A stretch of 64,000 nucleotides of DNA from Locusta migratoria (GCA_026315105.1 CM048744.1:315525270-315589269), one strand, 5' to 3'. Numbered from the stretch's first letter, positions 1 to 9,725 are shown. Program-made: numbers and translations. Notes: generated by a model not told the origin, from the sequence alone.

Positions 1-53
1 TTTATCCGCAAAGTAAGAAATACAGCGGATATCCGCAGATATCAGCATCCGCG

Positions 54-58
54 CAGAC
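54..58. repeat. Target-site duplication of the gypsy element
   Basis: cagac here and again at 6,052-6,056, immediately outside the two LTRs. The sequence to its left (1-53) is a short stretch with repeated atccgc words and no recognisable gene. Confidence 0.9.
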
Positions 59-514
59 TTTTGTGTCCCGACTTCGTCGCCGCTTTTGTGTCCCAGCCTC
101 GTCGTAGGTGTCGGTGGCCGAGTGGAAGGAGACCGACACGCTGGTGCAGGTACGGAGGGGAGCAGCCAGGAACTATAAACACTCGAGTAAATTAGAAAGA
201 TATATATTGCACAGAATGTAACAATACTTAACTTTTACATAGAACTGCAGAATGTTGATACATAGTTGTTAGAGGCCTGCCTAGTGCCTGTACAATAGCA
301 AAGTCTTCACTCGTGCCTATCGGATTAAGAAGGTCCTAACTCGTTGCTATCTCAGTCCGAAGTGCGAAGTGGCCGATGTCCTTCAGTGGTGGCCACGAGC
401 GGCGTTGTACCAGAGGGCGCTCGTGGCTGTCGTCGGAAGAACGCCGCGCCGTGCATGCATGGCGGCGCGCGGCGAAAGTAGGTGGCGCGCACTTTGTACT
501 TGTGCGACACCACA
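59..514 (-). repeat. 3' LTR of the gypsy element (456 bp)
   Basis: Matches the 5' LTR at 5,596-6,051 along its whole length by eye. The last 132 bases of the gag-pol frame (383-514, including the stop codon) lie inside this LTR. Confidence 0.93.
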
Positions 515-3500
515 CCCCTCCCCCCCAAACCGCCGCGCCGTCGTGGCGTAGGGCTGAGGGCCACGGCGACGGCACTGGGAGGAGGGCCTGAGCGGGGGCG
601 TTACTGGTGGGACGGGCGTCGTAGCTGAGGCCGGGATCGAGACGCCGTCCGCGCCCCGGCATCCGCCTTGCGATCCTCCAGGGAACCCGCCGAAACCTGG
701 GGAAGGGCGCCCGCCCCCGCCCAGAGGGAGCAGGTCATCTTCTTCTGAGGTGCGTGGCCCAGGCTGGGGGGGCCCGCACGGTCCCGGAGTCCCTCTCGGT
801 GACGCTGTCATCTGCGGCGGCGACAGCGGCGGCGACGACTGCGTCGGAGGTGTGTCGACGTCCATAGGGATCTCGTAGTCCGGGGACGAACGATGTGGTT
901 GTGCTCCCTGGCGGTGAACTGGGTCTGGAATCAAGAAACCGGAGACAGGATCGCGCGGCCTGTGCAGGCGCAATTGGTTTGCGTGGCGCCGCAGCTCCGA
1001 CCCTGTGGAAGAACGTACAACAAACATATTGCGGCCAAGCACGCGTTGAATGGTGCCCGGCAACCATGTCTTCTTGTTTCCAGCAAACACCCTGTACAGC
1101 ACCGGCGTAGAAACCTGAAAACGCGTAGCGCCATACGAACCGACTCGGTGCGTGGAAGGCTGCAGCAGGTGAAGGAGAGTGCGGTGACGGCGGCCGTGTA
1201 GCAGCTCGGCAGGAGACGGGCCGTCACGTGGCATGCACCGATACGTAGACAGGAAAATTTGAAGAGCTTGCTGCCTGGAGTGCTGACCTTTCATCTTCTC
1301 CATGTGAGACTTGAATGTTCGAACGAAACGTTCTGCTTCACCATTGGACTGAGGGTGAAAAGGTGCGGTGGTGATATGCTGAATGCCATTCACACGACAA
1401 AACTGTTGAAATTCCGCACTAACAAACTGAGGTCCATTGTCACTGACGATAGTTTCAGGCAAGCCTTCGATGCAAAACACTGATGTTAAGGCACTGATTG
1501 TACTAGAAGCTGTCGTTGAGTTCATGGCAATCACAAAAGGAAACTTGCTGAAAGCGTCTACAACAATTAACCAGCGCGTATTCCAGAAAGGTCCGGCAAA
1601 GTCAATATGTAAACGTTGCCATGGTCCCTTGGGGCGTGGCCAGTCTGAGAAACGTTGCGGAGGAGCCGCCTGATGCTCCGCACAAACAGTACACTGTGAT
1701 GTCATGTTCTCTATCTGAGCGTCCATACCAACCCAGGTACAATGACGTCTGGCCAATTGCTTTGTCCTAACAATACCCCAATGTCCTTGATGCAGGAGGC
1801 GTAACACTTCACGTTGCAGGGAACGAGGAACAATCACTCTTGTTTGGTCGTTGTCGGTATGCAACAACAGTACACCCTGACTTAAAGATAATGCATGACG
1901 TTGTGCAAAATAACGTCGAACCAGAGGCCGATCAATGTCTTTGGCTCTGGCAGGCCACCCTGAGCGAACAAAACGTGCTACCACACTTAGGTCTGCATCC
2001 GCAGCTGTTTCCTGTGCAACCCGACGAGAGTTCAAAGGAAAGTCTGCGACAGCGGAAGCATCTCTGGAGTCTATCTGACAACATGCCATTTCTGAAGAAT
2101 CAAACGACTTATCCTGGCCAACCGGAAGTCGGGAAAGTGTGTCCGCGTTAGCATGTTTAGTGGTAGGTCGGTACAAAATCTCATATTGATAATTAGACAA
2201 TATCAAGGACCATCTCTGAAGCTTTTGTGCCGTTCGTGGCGGAATTGGCTTTGTGGGTGAGAACAACGACGTGAGAGGCTTGTGGTCTGTCAACAAATAG
2301 AATTTTCTGCCATACAGATAATGATGAAACTTTGTGACGCCGTAAATGATTGCTAAGGCCTCCTTTTCTATCTGACTGTAATTCTGTTGCGTCGGCGTCA
2401 GTAGCTTGGATGCAAAGGCAATAGGACGATCGTGACATCCAATACGATGTGAGATTACAGCGCCTAGGCCGTACGATGAGGCGTCAACTGCTAACACTAC
2501 AGGCTTCTGGGGGTCAAAGGGAATCAAACATGCATCACTGAGCAGTGCAGACTTTAACTTGTCAAAGGCAACCTGACAATCTTTGGACCATACAAAAGGA
2601 ACATTCTTCCTACGTAAGCGATGCAGTGGAGCTGCAATCTGAGAGGCATTGGGAATAAACCTGAAATAATAGTTCAGCTTTCCCATCACTGCTTGCAATT
2701 CGTGCACATTCTTAGGAGGAGGCAAGTCTGTGATTGCTCGAAGATGTGACTGTAAGGGATGAATTCCTTGGGCATTAATCACATGGCCTAGGTACTCTAT
2801 TTCAGTTTGAAAAAACGAACACTTTGCTTTATTGCAACGTAGACCTGCTGCAGTCAAAACTTTGAAAAGGCACTCCAGGTTTGCTAAATGTTCTTCAACT
2901 GTACGTCCGGATACCACAATATCATCTAAATAGTTCGAACAACACGGTACAGAAAGTGTCAGCTGTTCCAAAAAGCGCTGAAAAATAGCGGGAGCGGAAG
3001 AACTGCCAAATGGTAGGCGTTGAAACTGAAAAAGGCCCATGTGAGTATTAATGACGAAAAATTTTTTTGACTCGTCATCAAGTGGAATCTGTAAGTATGC
3101 CTCTGCTAAATCAATCTTGGAAAAGAAGCGAGACTGTCCTAATTTGTCCATTAGTTCGTCAGGTCTGGGCAGGGGGTAAGTGTCTACAATTGTTTGACTG
3201 TTGACAGTTGATTTGAAGTCCGCACAGAGACGAAGTTTTCCTGACGGCTTGGGTATAATTACTATAGGCGAGGCCCACTGACTCGCAGAAACAGGAGAAA
3301 TCACCCCACTATCTTGCCAACGTTTAAGTTCTTCGGCAACTGTATCACGCAAGGCGATAGGCACTGGTCTAGCTTTACGAAACTTTGGAACTGCAGATTC
3401 TTTTAAAGTTACATGTGCCACGAAGTCTTTTGCACAACCTAGTTCCGGCGAAAACAAGTCACTATATTTGTCACACAATGCATTGATTTTATCCTGAGGC

Positions 3501-5365
3501 ACTATTGACGAAATTTGAAGCACATCTCTTTGAATTGATAAACCAAACAAGTCAAAAGCATCTAGTCCAAAAATGTTCTGCGTAGATTTGGCCTGAAGAA
3601 CAACAAAAGCAACTGTTTTCGTAACACCTTGAAAAGAGGCAGGCAGGCTACACGTTCCTAGCACGGGAATATTTTGACCTGTATAAGCTGTTAACACTTG
3701 TTGACACAGCGATAATTTTGTCGAACCCAGAAGTTCATAAGTATCTTTATTAATTAAGGTAACAGCGGAACCAGTGTCGAGCTGAAATTGCACAGTCTTA
3801 TTTTCCATAGAGAGAGTAACAAACAGCTTGTGCTTCTGGCGCACGACCGGTGCGCGAATGTGGGCAACGTCTAATACATATTGTTTTCTGCGCTTGCGCG
3901 GGTTGCGTGCGGTAGGAAGCGGCGCATACTCGGCACACAGCGGATTAACCACACTGTCACTAGATGACACTACCGCCGGATCGGCGTCCGCGCAATGCGA
4001 GGCTACTGCACTAAAATTACTTTGAGTAGCTACACCAATTCTACTGTCACTAGCTACACAGTACTGGGCACTATTACAATTAGAAGTTGCAGAAGGCACT
4101 ATTGTCACTACAGGAATGCACTGTTCATAGTCATTTTGCTTGTCCCGAACCCTTTTCCGTTGCACTGTTTTACGCGATCGTCGGCGCTTGCTACGTGGTG
4201 CACTATATAGTTGTGCAATAGGTGCAGAAGAACTTTCTTGTAATTGAGAACCAACTAAAGCAGTGTTCAATTCCACAGCCCGTATAACATTTACAGAATG
4301 AACTGTTCTCGCACTCTGCGAAGCACTGTTTCTAACGTTACTGTTCTTTGAGTTTTTAATTTGCATACACACAGACTGCACATGTCCCGATTTGCCACAT
4401 TGATAACAGGTTGCGTTGCGACTAGGGCAATGAGCACGCTTGTGGCGAGACACACACTGGGGGCAAGACTTACGAACATTTTTCTGAAATGAGCGTTGGC
4501 GCCCGTTATTCAAATTACTGTTTCTAACACGATGGGGCGACCTTTGTGTCGCACTTTTACACTGGCTACTGTTCACTGTCTGTTCAGCACGGCCGGTAGA
4601 AAAATAAGAATCACTAGTGCTATACTGAGAACTACGGCTAGGAAAGCGTCCGTTGCGGCGCACTGAATTTACACTGTGGCTTTGCATTTCTACATCTGCT
4701 AAGTCAAAAGTATCATGAGCTTCAATAAGCTGCAGTACACTGTCTAATGAGGGGTCAGACTGTTTCAGAATTGCTGCTCTAATTCTGGGGTCCTGAATAT
4801 TCTGCGTAATCGCATCCCTCAACATCACATCACTATACGAAAGTCCACAAGAGCAAGTAAATTTACAATGGCGGGTTAAGCCCTTCAATTCCGTGATCCA
4901 TTCTTGGTGTGACTGCTGCGGTAATTTTTTCAGTCTGAAAAATCGGTACCGAGCCGCAGCTACGAGAACTTTCCTCTCATAATGAGCATTCAGTGCATCT
5001 ACAATTTGTTCAAAGTCTACATCACGAGGAGATGCGAGAGGGAAAAGTTTTTGCAGTAACACGAAAGTTTTGGGGCCCACCACAGACAATAAAAGATGCT
5101 TAACAGTCTGACCTGTAAGTTGATGAGCCGCGACGAGTTCTTGAAACTGTGCGAAATAGTCGCTCCATTCTTCCTCACGTTCGTTGTACTGGCGGAACGT
5201 CGGAAGCGTTACGGCGGCAGGTGTGGGCTGTTGAAGCGGCGGCTGTTGTTGTTGTTGGTTGGCTGCCTGCGCTGTGAGCTGGGACACAGCCTGGAGGAGC
5301 TGGGTAATTTGCGCCGTCTGTAACTGAATAATTTCCATTAAGTTTGGGTTCGGGGTAGTGGCCAT
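383..5365 (-). CDS. Ty3/gypsy Gag-Pol polyprotein (1,660 aa, single frame)
   Basis: The start at 5,365 is the first ATG of the long frame, 230 bases inside the 5' LTR. Visible parts: a Gln-rich N-terminal Gag region (about 1-230), two CCHC-type zinc knuckles (C301-C304-H308-C313 and C320-C323-H328-C333), an aspartic protease site LDTGS at 529-533, reverse transcriptase with YLDD at 812-815, RNase H with VDASSYGLG (D961), an integrase zinc domain, and an integrase core with D1255, D1309 and E1345, a D-D-35-E spacing. A chromodomain is not seen; a GPY/F-like stretch follows the integrase, then a Pro-rich tail. Gag and Pol share one frame, so no frameshift is needed. The final 43 residues are encoded by the 3' LTR. 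No internal stop or missing catalytic residue was found. Confidence 0.95.
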   Translation of the reverse strand: MATTPNPNLMEIIQLQTAQITQLLQAVSQLTAQAANQQQQQPPLQQPTPAAVTLPTFRQYNEREEEWSDYFAQFQELVAAHQLTGQTVKHLLLSVVGPKTFVLLQKLFPLASPRDVDFEQIVDALNAHYERKVLVAAARYRFFRLKKLPQQSHQEWITELKGLTRHCKFTCSCGLSYSDVMLRDAITQNIQDPRIRAAILKQSDPSLDSVLQLIEAHDTFDLADVEMQSHSVNSVRRNGRFPSRSSQYSTSDSYFSTGRAEQTVNSSQCKSATQRSPHRVRNSNLNNGRQRSFQKNVRKSCPQCVSRHKRAHCPSRNATCYQCGKSGHVQSVCMQIKNSKNSNVRNSASQSARTVHSVNVIRAVELNTALVGSQLQESSSAPIAQLYSAPRSKRRRSRKTVQRKRVRDKQNDYEQCIPVVTIVPSATSNCNSAQYCVASDSRIGVATQSNFSAVASHCADADPAVVSSSDSVVNPLCAEYAPLPTARNPRKRRKQYVLDVAHIRAPVVRQKHKLFVTLSMENKTVQFQLDTGSAVTLINKDTYELLGSTKLSLCQQVLTAYTGQNIPVLGTCSLPASFQGVTKTVAFVVLQAKSTQNIFGLDAFDLFGLSIQRDVLQISSIVPQDKINALCDKYSDLFSPELGCAKDFVAHVTLKESAVPKFRKARPVPIALRDTVAEELKRWQDSGVISPVSASQWASPIVIIPKPSGKLRLCADFKSTVNSQTIVDTYPLPRPDELMDKLGQSRFFSKIDLAEAYLQIPLDDESKKFFVINTHMGLFQFQRLPFGSSSAPAIFQRFLEQLTLSVPCCSNYLDDIVVSGRTVEEHLANLECLFKVLTAAGLRCNKAKCSFFQTEIEYLGHVINAQGIHPLQSHLRAITDLPPPKNVHELQAVMGKLNYYFRFIPNASQIAAPLHRLRRKNVPFVWSKDCQVAFDKLKSALLSDACLIPFDPQKPVVLAVDASSYGLGAVISHRIGCHDRPIAFASKLLTPTQQNYSQIEKEALAIIYGVTKFHHYLYGRKFYLLTDHKPLTSLFSPTKPIPPRTAQKLQRWSLILSNYQYEILYRPTTKHANADTLSRLPVGQDKSFDSSEMACCQIDSRDASAVADFPLNSRRVAQETAADADLSVVARFVRSGWPARAKDIDRPLVRRYFAQRHALSLSQGVLLLHTDNDQTRVIVPRSLQREVLRLLHQGHWGIVRTKQLARRHCTWVGMDAQIENMTSQCTVCAEHQAAPPQRFSDWPRPKGPWQRLHIDFAGPFWNTRWLIVVDAFSKFPFVIAMNSTTASSTISALTSVFCIEGLPETIVSDNGPQFVSAEFQQFCRVNGIQHITTAPFHPQSNGEAERFVRTFKSHMEKMKGQHSRQQALQIFLSTYRCMPRDGPSPAELLHGRRHRTLLHLLQPSTHRVGSYGATRFQVSTPVLYRVFAGNKKTWLPGTIQRVLGRNMFVVRSSTGSELRRHANQLRLHRPRDPVSGFLIPDPVHRQGAQPHRSSPDYEIPMDVDTPPTQSSPPLSPPQMTASPRGTPGPCGPPQPGPRTSEEDDLLPLGGGGRPSPGFGGFPGGSQGGCRGADGVSIPASATTPVPPVTPPLRPSSQCRRRGPQPYATTARRFGGEGCGVAQVQSARHLLSPRAAMHARRGVLPTTATSALWYNAARGHH
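515..526 (-). other. Polypurine tract of the gypsy element
   Basis: Directly upstream of the 3' LTR the minus strand reads GGGGGGGAGGGG, twelve purines. This is the expected position of the plus-strand primer in an LTR retroelement. It also lies inside the gag-pol frame. Confidence 0.8.
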
Positions 5366-5581
5366 GCTGACCGATTAGGCGCCGCGCATACAAGTAAATT
5401 ATAACAAAACACCAATGCAATATGAAAGAGGACGCTCTGCAACAAAAAAGTCCACAAAATACGTAACAGAATATGTTCCCCCAAAAATCTTATAATAAGG
5501 GTGGGTGGGCGGGAGCAATTTTTGCGTGCTCCGACTGCTGCTGTCTGGCTGCTGCAAGCGGGCTGGTCCAAGGTTCTATCA

Positions 5582-5594
5582 CTCCTCGTCGCCA
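5582..5594 (-). other. Candidate primer-binding site of the gypsy element
   Basis: One base inside the 5' LTR the minus strand reads TGGCGACGAGGAG. A TGG start matches the CCA end of a tRNA primer. TGGCGA is the start used by some insect gypsy elements primed by tRNA-Arg, but I cannot name the tRNA with certainty. The rest of the leader up to the gag ATG (5,366) is non-coding. Confidence 0.6.
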
Positions 5595-5595
5595 C

Positions 5596-6051
5596 TTTTG
5601 TGTCCCGACTTCGTCGCCGCTTTTGTGTCCCAGCCTCGTCGTAGGTGTCGGTGGCCGAGTGGAAGGAGACCGACACGCTGGTGCAGGTACGGAGGGGAGC
5701 AGCCAGGAACTATAAACACTCGAGTAAATTAGAAAGATATATATTGCACAGAATGTAACAATACTTAACTTTTACATAGAACTGCAGAATGTTGATACAT
5801 AGTTGTTAGAGGCCTGCCTAGTGCCTGTACAATAGCAAAGTCTTCACTCGTGCCTATCGGATTAAGAAGGTCCTAACTCGTTGCTATCTCAGTCCGAAGT
5901 GCGAAGTGGCCGATGTCCTTCAGTGGTGGCCACGAGCGGCGTTGTACCAGAGGGCGCTCGTGGCTGTCGTCGGAAGAACGCCGCGCCGTGCATGCATGGC
6001 GGCGCGCGGCGAAAGTAGGTGGCGCGCACTTTGTACTTGTGCGACACCACA
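5596..6051 (-). repeat. 5' LTR of the gypsy element (456 bp)
   Basis: Begins TGTGGTGTCG on the minus strand and ends in ...CACAAAA, so it has the usual TG start but not the usual CA end; the end is fixed by the target duplication. It should carry the element's promoter and polyadenylation signal. Near its 3' end (plus 5,596-5,645) it contains near-repeats of a short block, ttttgtgtcccag followed by cctcgtcgcc-like sequence, that resembles the primer-binding region just outside it. Confidence 0.93.
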
Positions 6052-6056
6052 CAGAC

Positions 6057-6814
6057 CTCTAGCTATATAGCACGGTGTTGACATCCTCCAACGTTTACTA
6101 TTGTGTTTCGATGACGGATTTGTGATAATGGACGACAATTCTCGGGTTCATCGTGCACTGCTTATGTGTTTCTTTATTATAATGACATCGCAAGATTATA
6201 ATGGCCATCATGTTCTCCAGACATTACCTAACATGTCTATGATACACTGAAACTAGTTGTTTTTGGACGAGACGATCCACTAACCAATGTGAAAAGTATA
6301 CGCAAAATTCGTCATTGAAGATGGGACAATCCGGACCAACAGTCCCTTGATGGCCTAGTGGACAGAAAGGTATGACGAATACATACATGCGTCTGCTCAA
6401 GACGGAGTGTTACCATGTATTAGGGATACTGGTGTATGTTGTGATGTCCAACACAAATTGAGAATATCTACGTTATTGTCGTACAGTTTGTCAGTTTCTG
6501 TTTTAATGAGAAATACAGAACCGAAATGTTGTTTTTGTATATCACTAAACCATTTTTATGTAAGAGGTCATGAACACCTAGAATCGTAGTGACACAAGAT
6601 TATCAATTACTTATTTATTTATTTATTTGTGTGTGTAGTTTCGTTAAATTTTGTCACCGTTTTCAGGTAAGTTTAAATATAAAATTTTCAAAAATTCATA
6701 TTTTTAAATCTTCATTTCCAGCATGCTGGAGGTTGGGTCAGAAACTTCGCAACTTTATCGCTATACAAGTAAGTAAAAGTTGCGCAGCTGTATCTTACTA
6801 CATATGGCCGTGCT
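6057..6814. other. No gene seen; AT-rich flank of the gypsy element
   Basis: AT-rich sequence with a short (attt)n run near 6,612-6,630. Only short frames with no recognisable protein. This is the original target locus of the gypsy insertion. Confidence 0.6.
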
Positions 6815-7300
6815 ATCTATGACAGAATTACTATGTCGTCAGCAAACCGCAAGGTTTTTATTCCCTCTCCCCGGTCTTTAATTCCCTCTCCAAATTTCTC
6901 CTTGCATTCCCTCACAGCTTGCTAAATCTTTAGATTAAACAACATTGGGGAAAAGCTACAACCGTGTCTTACTCCCTCTCCAACCACTGCGACTCTTTCA
7001 TGCCCTTCGACTCTAATAATTACTGTCTGGTTTTCGTACAAGTTGAATATAACTCTTCGCTCCCTTTATTTTACCCCTGCTACCTTCAAAATCTGAAAGA
7101 GTGTATTCCAGTCAACACTGTCAAAAGCTTTCGCCAGATCCGCAAATGCTCTGTTCTAAGATAAGTCGTAATGTTAGGATTGTCTCGCGTGTTCCTGCAT
7201 TTCTCCGAAATCCATTCCAAACTGATCATTCCCCACGGTCGGATTCCACCAGTTTTTCCATTCGTCTGTACGTAATTCGTGTTAGTATATAGTGATTCAC
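6815..7300 (-). pseudogene. RTE-like LINE reverse transcriptase fragment
   Basis: Read on the minus strand, broken frames give recognisable reverse transcriptase pieces in the right order: TNYVQTNGKTGGIRP, then AFADLAKAFDSVDWN, then EGVRHGC-like, ending in FADDIVILS at about 6,825-6,848. FADD is the RT active-site box. In-frame stops and frameshifts show it is dead. The wording fits RTE-type non-LTR elements; the same family supplies the 3'-end fragments at 8,165, 39,841 and 48,262. Endonuclease and 3' end are missing here. Confidence 0.8.
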
Positions 7301-7389
7301 ATTTGTGGTCAGCCACTTGTACTAGGTTGTTACGTACATTTCAATTTAAAATGTCTGACTGTCGCACACACGAGTGAGAGTGAAATGAG

Positions 7390-7890
7390 ACGGAGGAGCT
7401 GGCAGTCACACGCGGCCCCAGCCACCGCCCACAGAGTGGATTAATCCCGGCCAGTAGCGGACGGCTGTTTTCTGGAGCGCCGGAGCGCGCAGCCGTCCGC
7501 GGATTAGCGACAAGTGTCGGCGCATAAATCCGCATTAGACGTAACCGCCGGCGCTGCCATATATCCCGCCAGGCTTAAATAATCGGACCGCCGCCTCGCC
7601 TCGGTCGCAATTTGTCGCGTTGTGCGCATGCGCGGCATGGACACCCTCCACCCCTCCTTCCCCTCCCCCTCCCCCTCCCCCTCCCCCTCCCCCACACTGA
7701 CGAATGGCCAGCAGGTGAGTTCCGGAAACTTCTGTGCGGCCAGCTCCCTGCGCGCCCGTCTCCCCAACTGCTGAGCGCCTTTGTCCTTGTCCTATAAAGG
7801 AGGACACACCAACTTGTCCGCCACCTTCCCTCGTGACTGCAGGCGCGGAGCAAGTCCCGGGGCTCCAAGCCTGCTACCCAACTGCACTCG
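7390..7890. promoter_or_regulatory. GC- and CpG-rich island, possible promoter
   Basis: About 500 bp of GC-rich DNA in an AT-rich setting. It holds a tgcgcatgcgc palindrome (about 7,623-7,633, an NRF-1-like site), a ggattaatcc palindrome (about 7,438-7,447, a paired K50-homeodomain-type site), and cctataaagg at 7,790-7,799, a good TATA box. A start of transcription near 7,820 on the plus strand would fit the TATA box. No convincing downstream coding exon is visible, so this is suggestive only. Confidence 0.4.
7650..7693. repeat. (CCCCCT)n simple repeat
   Basis: Pyrimidine-rich hexamer run inside the GC-rich island, ending just before cacactgacg. Such runs can adopt triplex or quadruplex-like structures and can act in promoters; no function is shown here. 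Confidence 0.9.
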
Positions 7891-8164
7891 CCGATTCCGA
7901 TAAGTATCGAATGTGTTGTATAAACGGTTAAAATATGAGATACACATTTTTTATGCTTGCCTTTGTGAAAACCCGAAAAAATCGCGATTTTTTTTCTCTC
8001 CGCACATATAGTCTAAACAGCAGGGTAAGCAACAAATACGTTATAACTTCTCACCAAGCGATAAGGCGCAGTGATAAGACGTTGTACTCGCATTCAGGAG
8101 GACGGTGGTTAAAACCCACCTCTCAGAACTTATTGACGAGAACATCTATAATAAAATACTTCTG

Positions 8165-8495
8165 CACAAGTGCGACTGACATATTGGTGTTGGTTTTCAC
8201 TCCGCAGACTGGTTTGATGAAGCTCTCCACTCTACCCCGTCCTGTGCAAGCCTCTTCGTCTGAGAATACGTACAGCAACCTAAATCCTTTTGAATCTACT
8301 TACTGTATTCGTCCCTTGGTCTCCCTATACTATTTTTACCTCGCACACTCCCTCCGAACGCTAAGTTAACGATTCTTTGATGTCTCAGAATGTGGCCAAC
8401 CAACCTATAACTTCTCTTAGTCAGGATATGCCAGAATCTCCTTTCCTCCGAAATTCTGTTAAGTACGTTCTCATTAGTTACGTGATCCACCCAAC
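8165..8495 (-). pseudogene. RTE-like LINE, 3'-end fragment
   Basis: The minus strand encodes the C-terminus of an endonuclease-reverse transcriptase, with NENVLNRISEERRFWHILTKR and GHILRHQRIVNLAF. The same protein end occurs in better shape at 39,841-40,165. The element is 5'-truncated, as is typical for LINE copies, and ends at its 3' side near 8,165. Confidence 0.8.
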
Positions 8496-8503
8496 TAATT
8501 GCT

Positions 8504-8605
8504 GTGGCGGAGAGGTCGAGCGCATTGAGGCACTAGGCTGAGTGCGCGTTGCCGTTACCCATTGGTGGTTCGAATTCCCCTCGGACATGGATGTTTGTGC
8601 TGTCC
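8504..8605 (+). mobile_element. tRNA-derived SINE fragment, head type B
   Basis: Contains gcggagaggtcgagcgcattgagg-like A-box region (about 8,505-8,530) and ggttcgaattcc, the B box, then cggacatggatgtttgtgctgtcc. The tail is missing: it joins directly to a repeat arm at 8,611. Confidence 0.75.
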
Positions 8606-8610
8606 ATCTT

Positions 8611-8695
8611 TACCACCCAAAATTTCTCTGAAACAACAAAGGCTATTGTAAAACGACTTTCATCGGTATCAATGGAAGGCAGAGACTCATGAATA
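8611..8695 (+). repeat. Single arm of the 9,547-9,725 fold-back repeat
   Basis: accacccaaaat, then aacaacaaaggctattgtaa and cggtatcaatggaaggcaga, match the left arm of the palindrome 0.9 kb downstream with few differences. Only one arm is present, so this is a half-copy. Confidence 0.8.
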
Positions 8696-9008
8696 TAAAT
8701 ATTTAGAAACATTATAAACCAAAGCATAAGCTTTTTTTAGACAAACTTATGTGTTTTTAAATTGACACCCTATTGTATTCCATCAGCAATCTATGACAAA
8801 TTGCATACACAATGGCGTTCACAGCATTGCATTACGCAAATTGCTTACCGATATATTACGAAGCGAAGTTGACGCTTTAAATACGACAAACGCGCGGCTA
8901 GTGCACATTCTGAGTTGCAAGGGGTTCTCGCCTGTGCTTCAGGACGTGCTCTAGACGAGCATTTAGCATATTTCAAGCGTCAACATAACTTATCAATATC
9001 TGGGGATG

Positions 9009-9420
9009 TGCCGCGGTGGAGCGGCCGAGTGCATTGAGGCGCTATGCTACGATGCGCTACGTCGTTCCCCGTCGGGGGTTCGAATCCCCACTCGGGCATG
9101 GATGTTTGTGCCGTCTTTAGTATAAGCTACTTCACAAGTAGTTTGTAAGTTTAGGGGCTTATGATCCCGCAGTTAAGTCCCTTAAGCTTCACAAACATTT
9201 GAACAAAAAATGTTCAAATGTTTGTTAAGCTTATGGGACTTAACTACGGGGTCATCAGTCCCTAAACTTACAAACTACTTATGAACTACTTACGAACTAG
9301 GACGGCACAAATATCCATGCCCAAGGGGGGATTCGAACCCCCGACCGTAGTGGCCGTGCTGACCGTGACTGGAGCGCCTCAGTCACCTCGGCCACCGCGG
9401 CCGGCAAACATTTGAACATT
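9009..9420 (+). mobile_element. SINE, head type B, split by a second SINE
   Basis: Head ccgcggtggagcggccgagt, B box ggttcgaatcc, then the shared tail taagtagtttgtaagtttag... ending caaacatttgaac. The last bases are split off by the minus-strand SINE at 9,205-9,405 and resume at 9,406. Outer flanks tatctggggatg (8,997-9,008) and tatcttggaatg (9,421-9,432) look like its own target duplication, matching at 10 of 12 bases. Confidence 0.85.
9205..9405 (-). mobile_element. SINE, head type A, inserted in another SINE
   Basis: Best reference copy of head type A: the minus strand starts gccggccgcggtggccgagg, has a pol III A box (tggccgagg) and B box (ggttcgaatcc), and ends in aaacatttgaacattttt. The exact 12-bp duplication aaacatttgaac flanks it (9,193-9,204 and 9,406-9,417). 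The head resembles a class II tRNA (Leu/Ser type). It encodes nothing and presumably borrows LINE enzymes. Confidence 0.95.
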
Positions 9421-9546
9421 TATCTTGGAATGTAATTGGCATATCGCGATGCAGTCAACGGCATTGTTAATGTGATTTGTCATGCTATAGATTGCTAATG
9501 AAGCAATATAGGATGTCCTTCTAAAACACATATGTTTGTCATAAAA

Positions 9547-9725
9547 ACCACCCAAAATTTTTCTGGAACAACAAAGGCTATTGTAAAACGACTTTCACCG
9601 GTATCAATGGAAGGCAGAGGCTCAATGTTTCAAAATATTTACACTCATGTGCCCCTGCCTTACATTGAAACCGGTGAAAGTCTTTTTACAATAGCCTTTG
9701 TTGTTGCAGAGATATTTTGGGTGGT
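9547..9725. mobile_element. Fold-back (palindromic) element, 75-bp arms
   Basis: Left arm 9,547-9,621 and right arm 9,651-9,725 are inverted copies, with about 7 mismatches in 75, around a 29-base loop. The outer flanks, ggatgtcc on the left and gggacactctgt on the right, look like remnants of further inverted ends. Long inverted ends suggest a MITE or an inverted duplicate of an element end. No coding capacity. Confidence 0.85.

Larger units (their letters stand above)
59..6051 (-). mobile_element. Full-length Ty3/gypsy LTR retrotransposon
   Basis: A 5,993-bp element read on the minus strand: 5' LTR at 5,596-6,051, leader, one gag-pol frame, polypurine tract, 3' LTR at 59-514. The same 5 bases, cagac, lie directly outside both LTRs (54-58 and 6,052-6,056), as expected for integrase-made target duplication. 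I read the two LTRs base by base and saw no difference; the offset between them (5,537) is the same at both ends, so there are no net indels. Domain order protease-RT-RNase H-integrase places it in Ty3/gypsy; there is no env frame. The uninterrupted frame and identical LTRs point to a very recent insertion that may still be competent. The lineage within Ty3/gypsy is not settled. Confidence 0.95.

Noticed and set aside
1..53. Possible satellite from repeated atccgc words
   Set aside because: Only about 50 bases are visible before the window edge; too short to support.
7504..7868. Gly/Glu- and Pro-rich frames in the CpG-rich island
   Set aside because: Produced by the (CCCCCT)n repeat; three frames stay open at once.
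9205..9420. CRISPR-like or palindromic array formed by the two abutting SINEs
   Set aside because: It is simply two SINEs in opposite orientation; the target duplication explains the border, and the setting is an animal genome.
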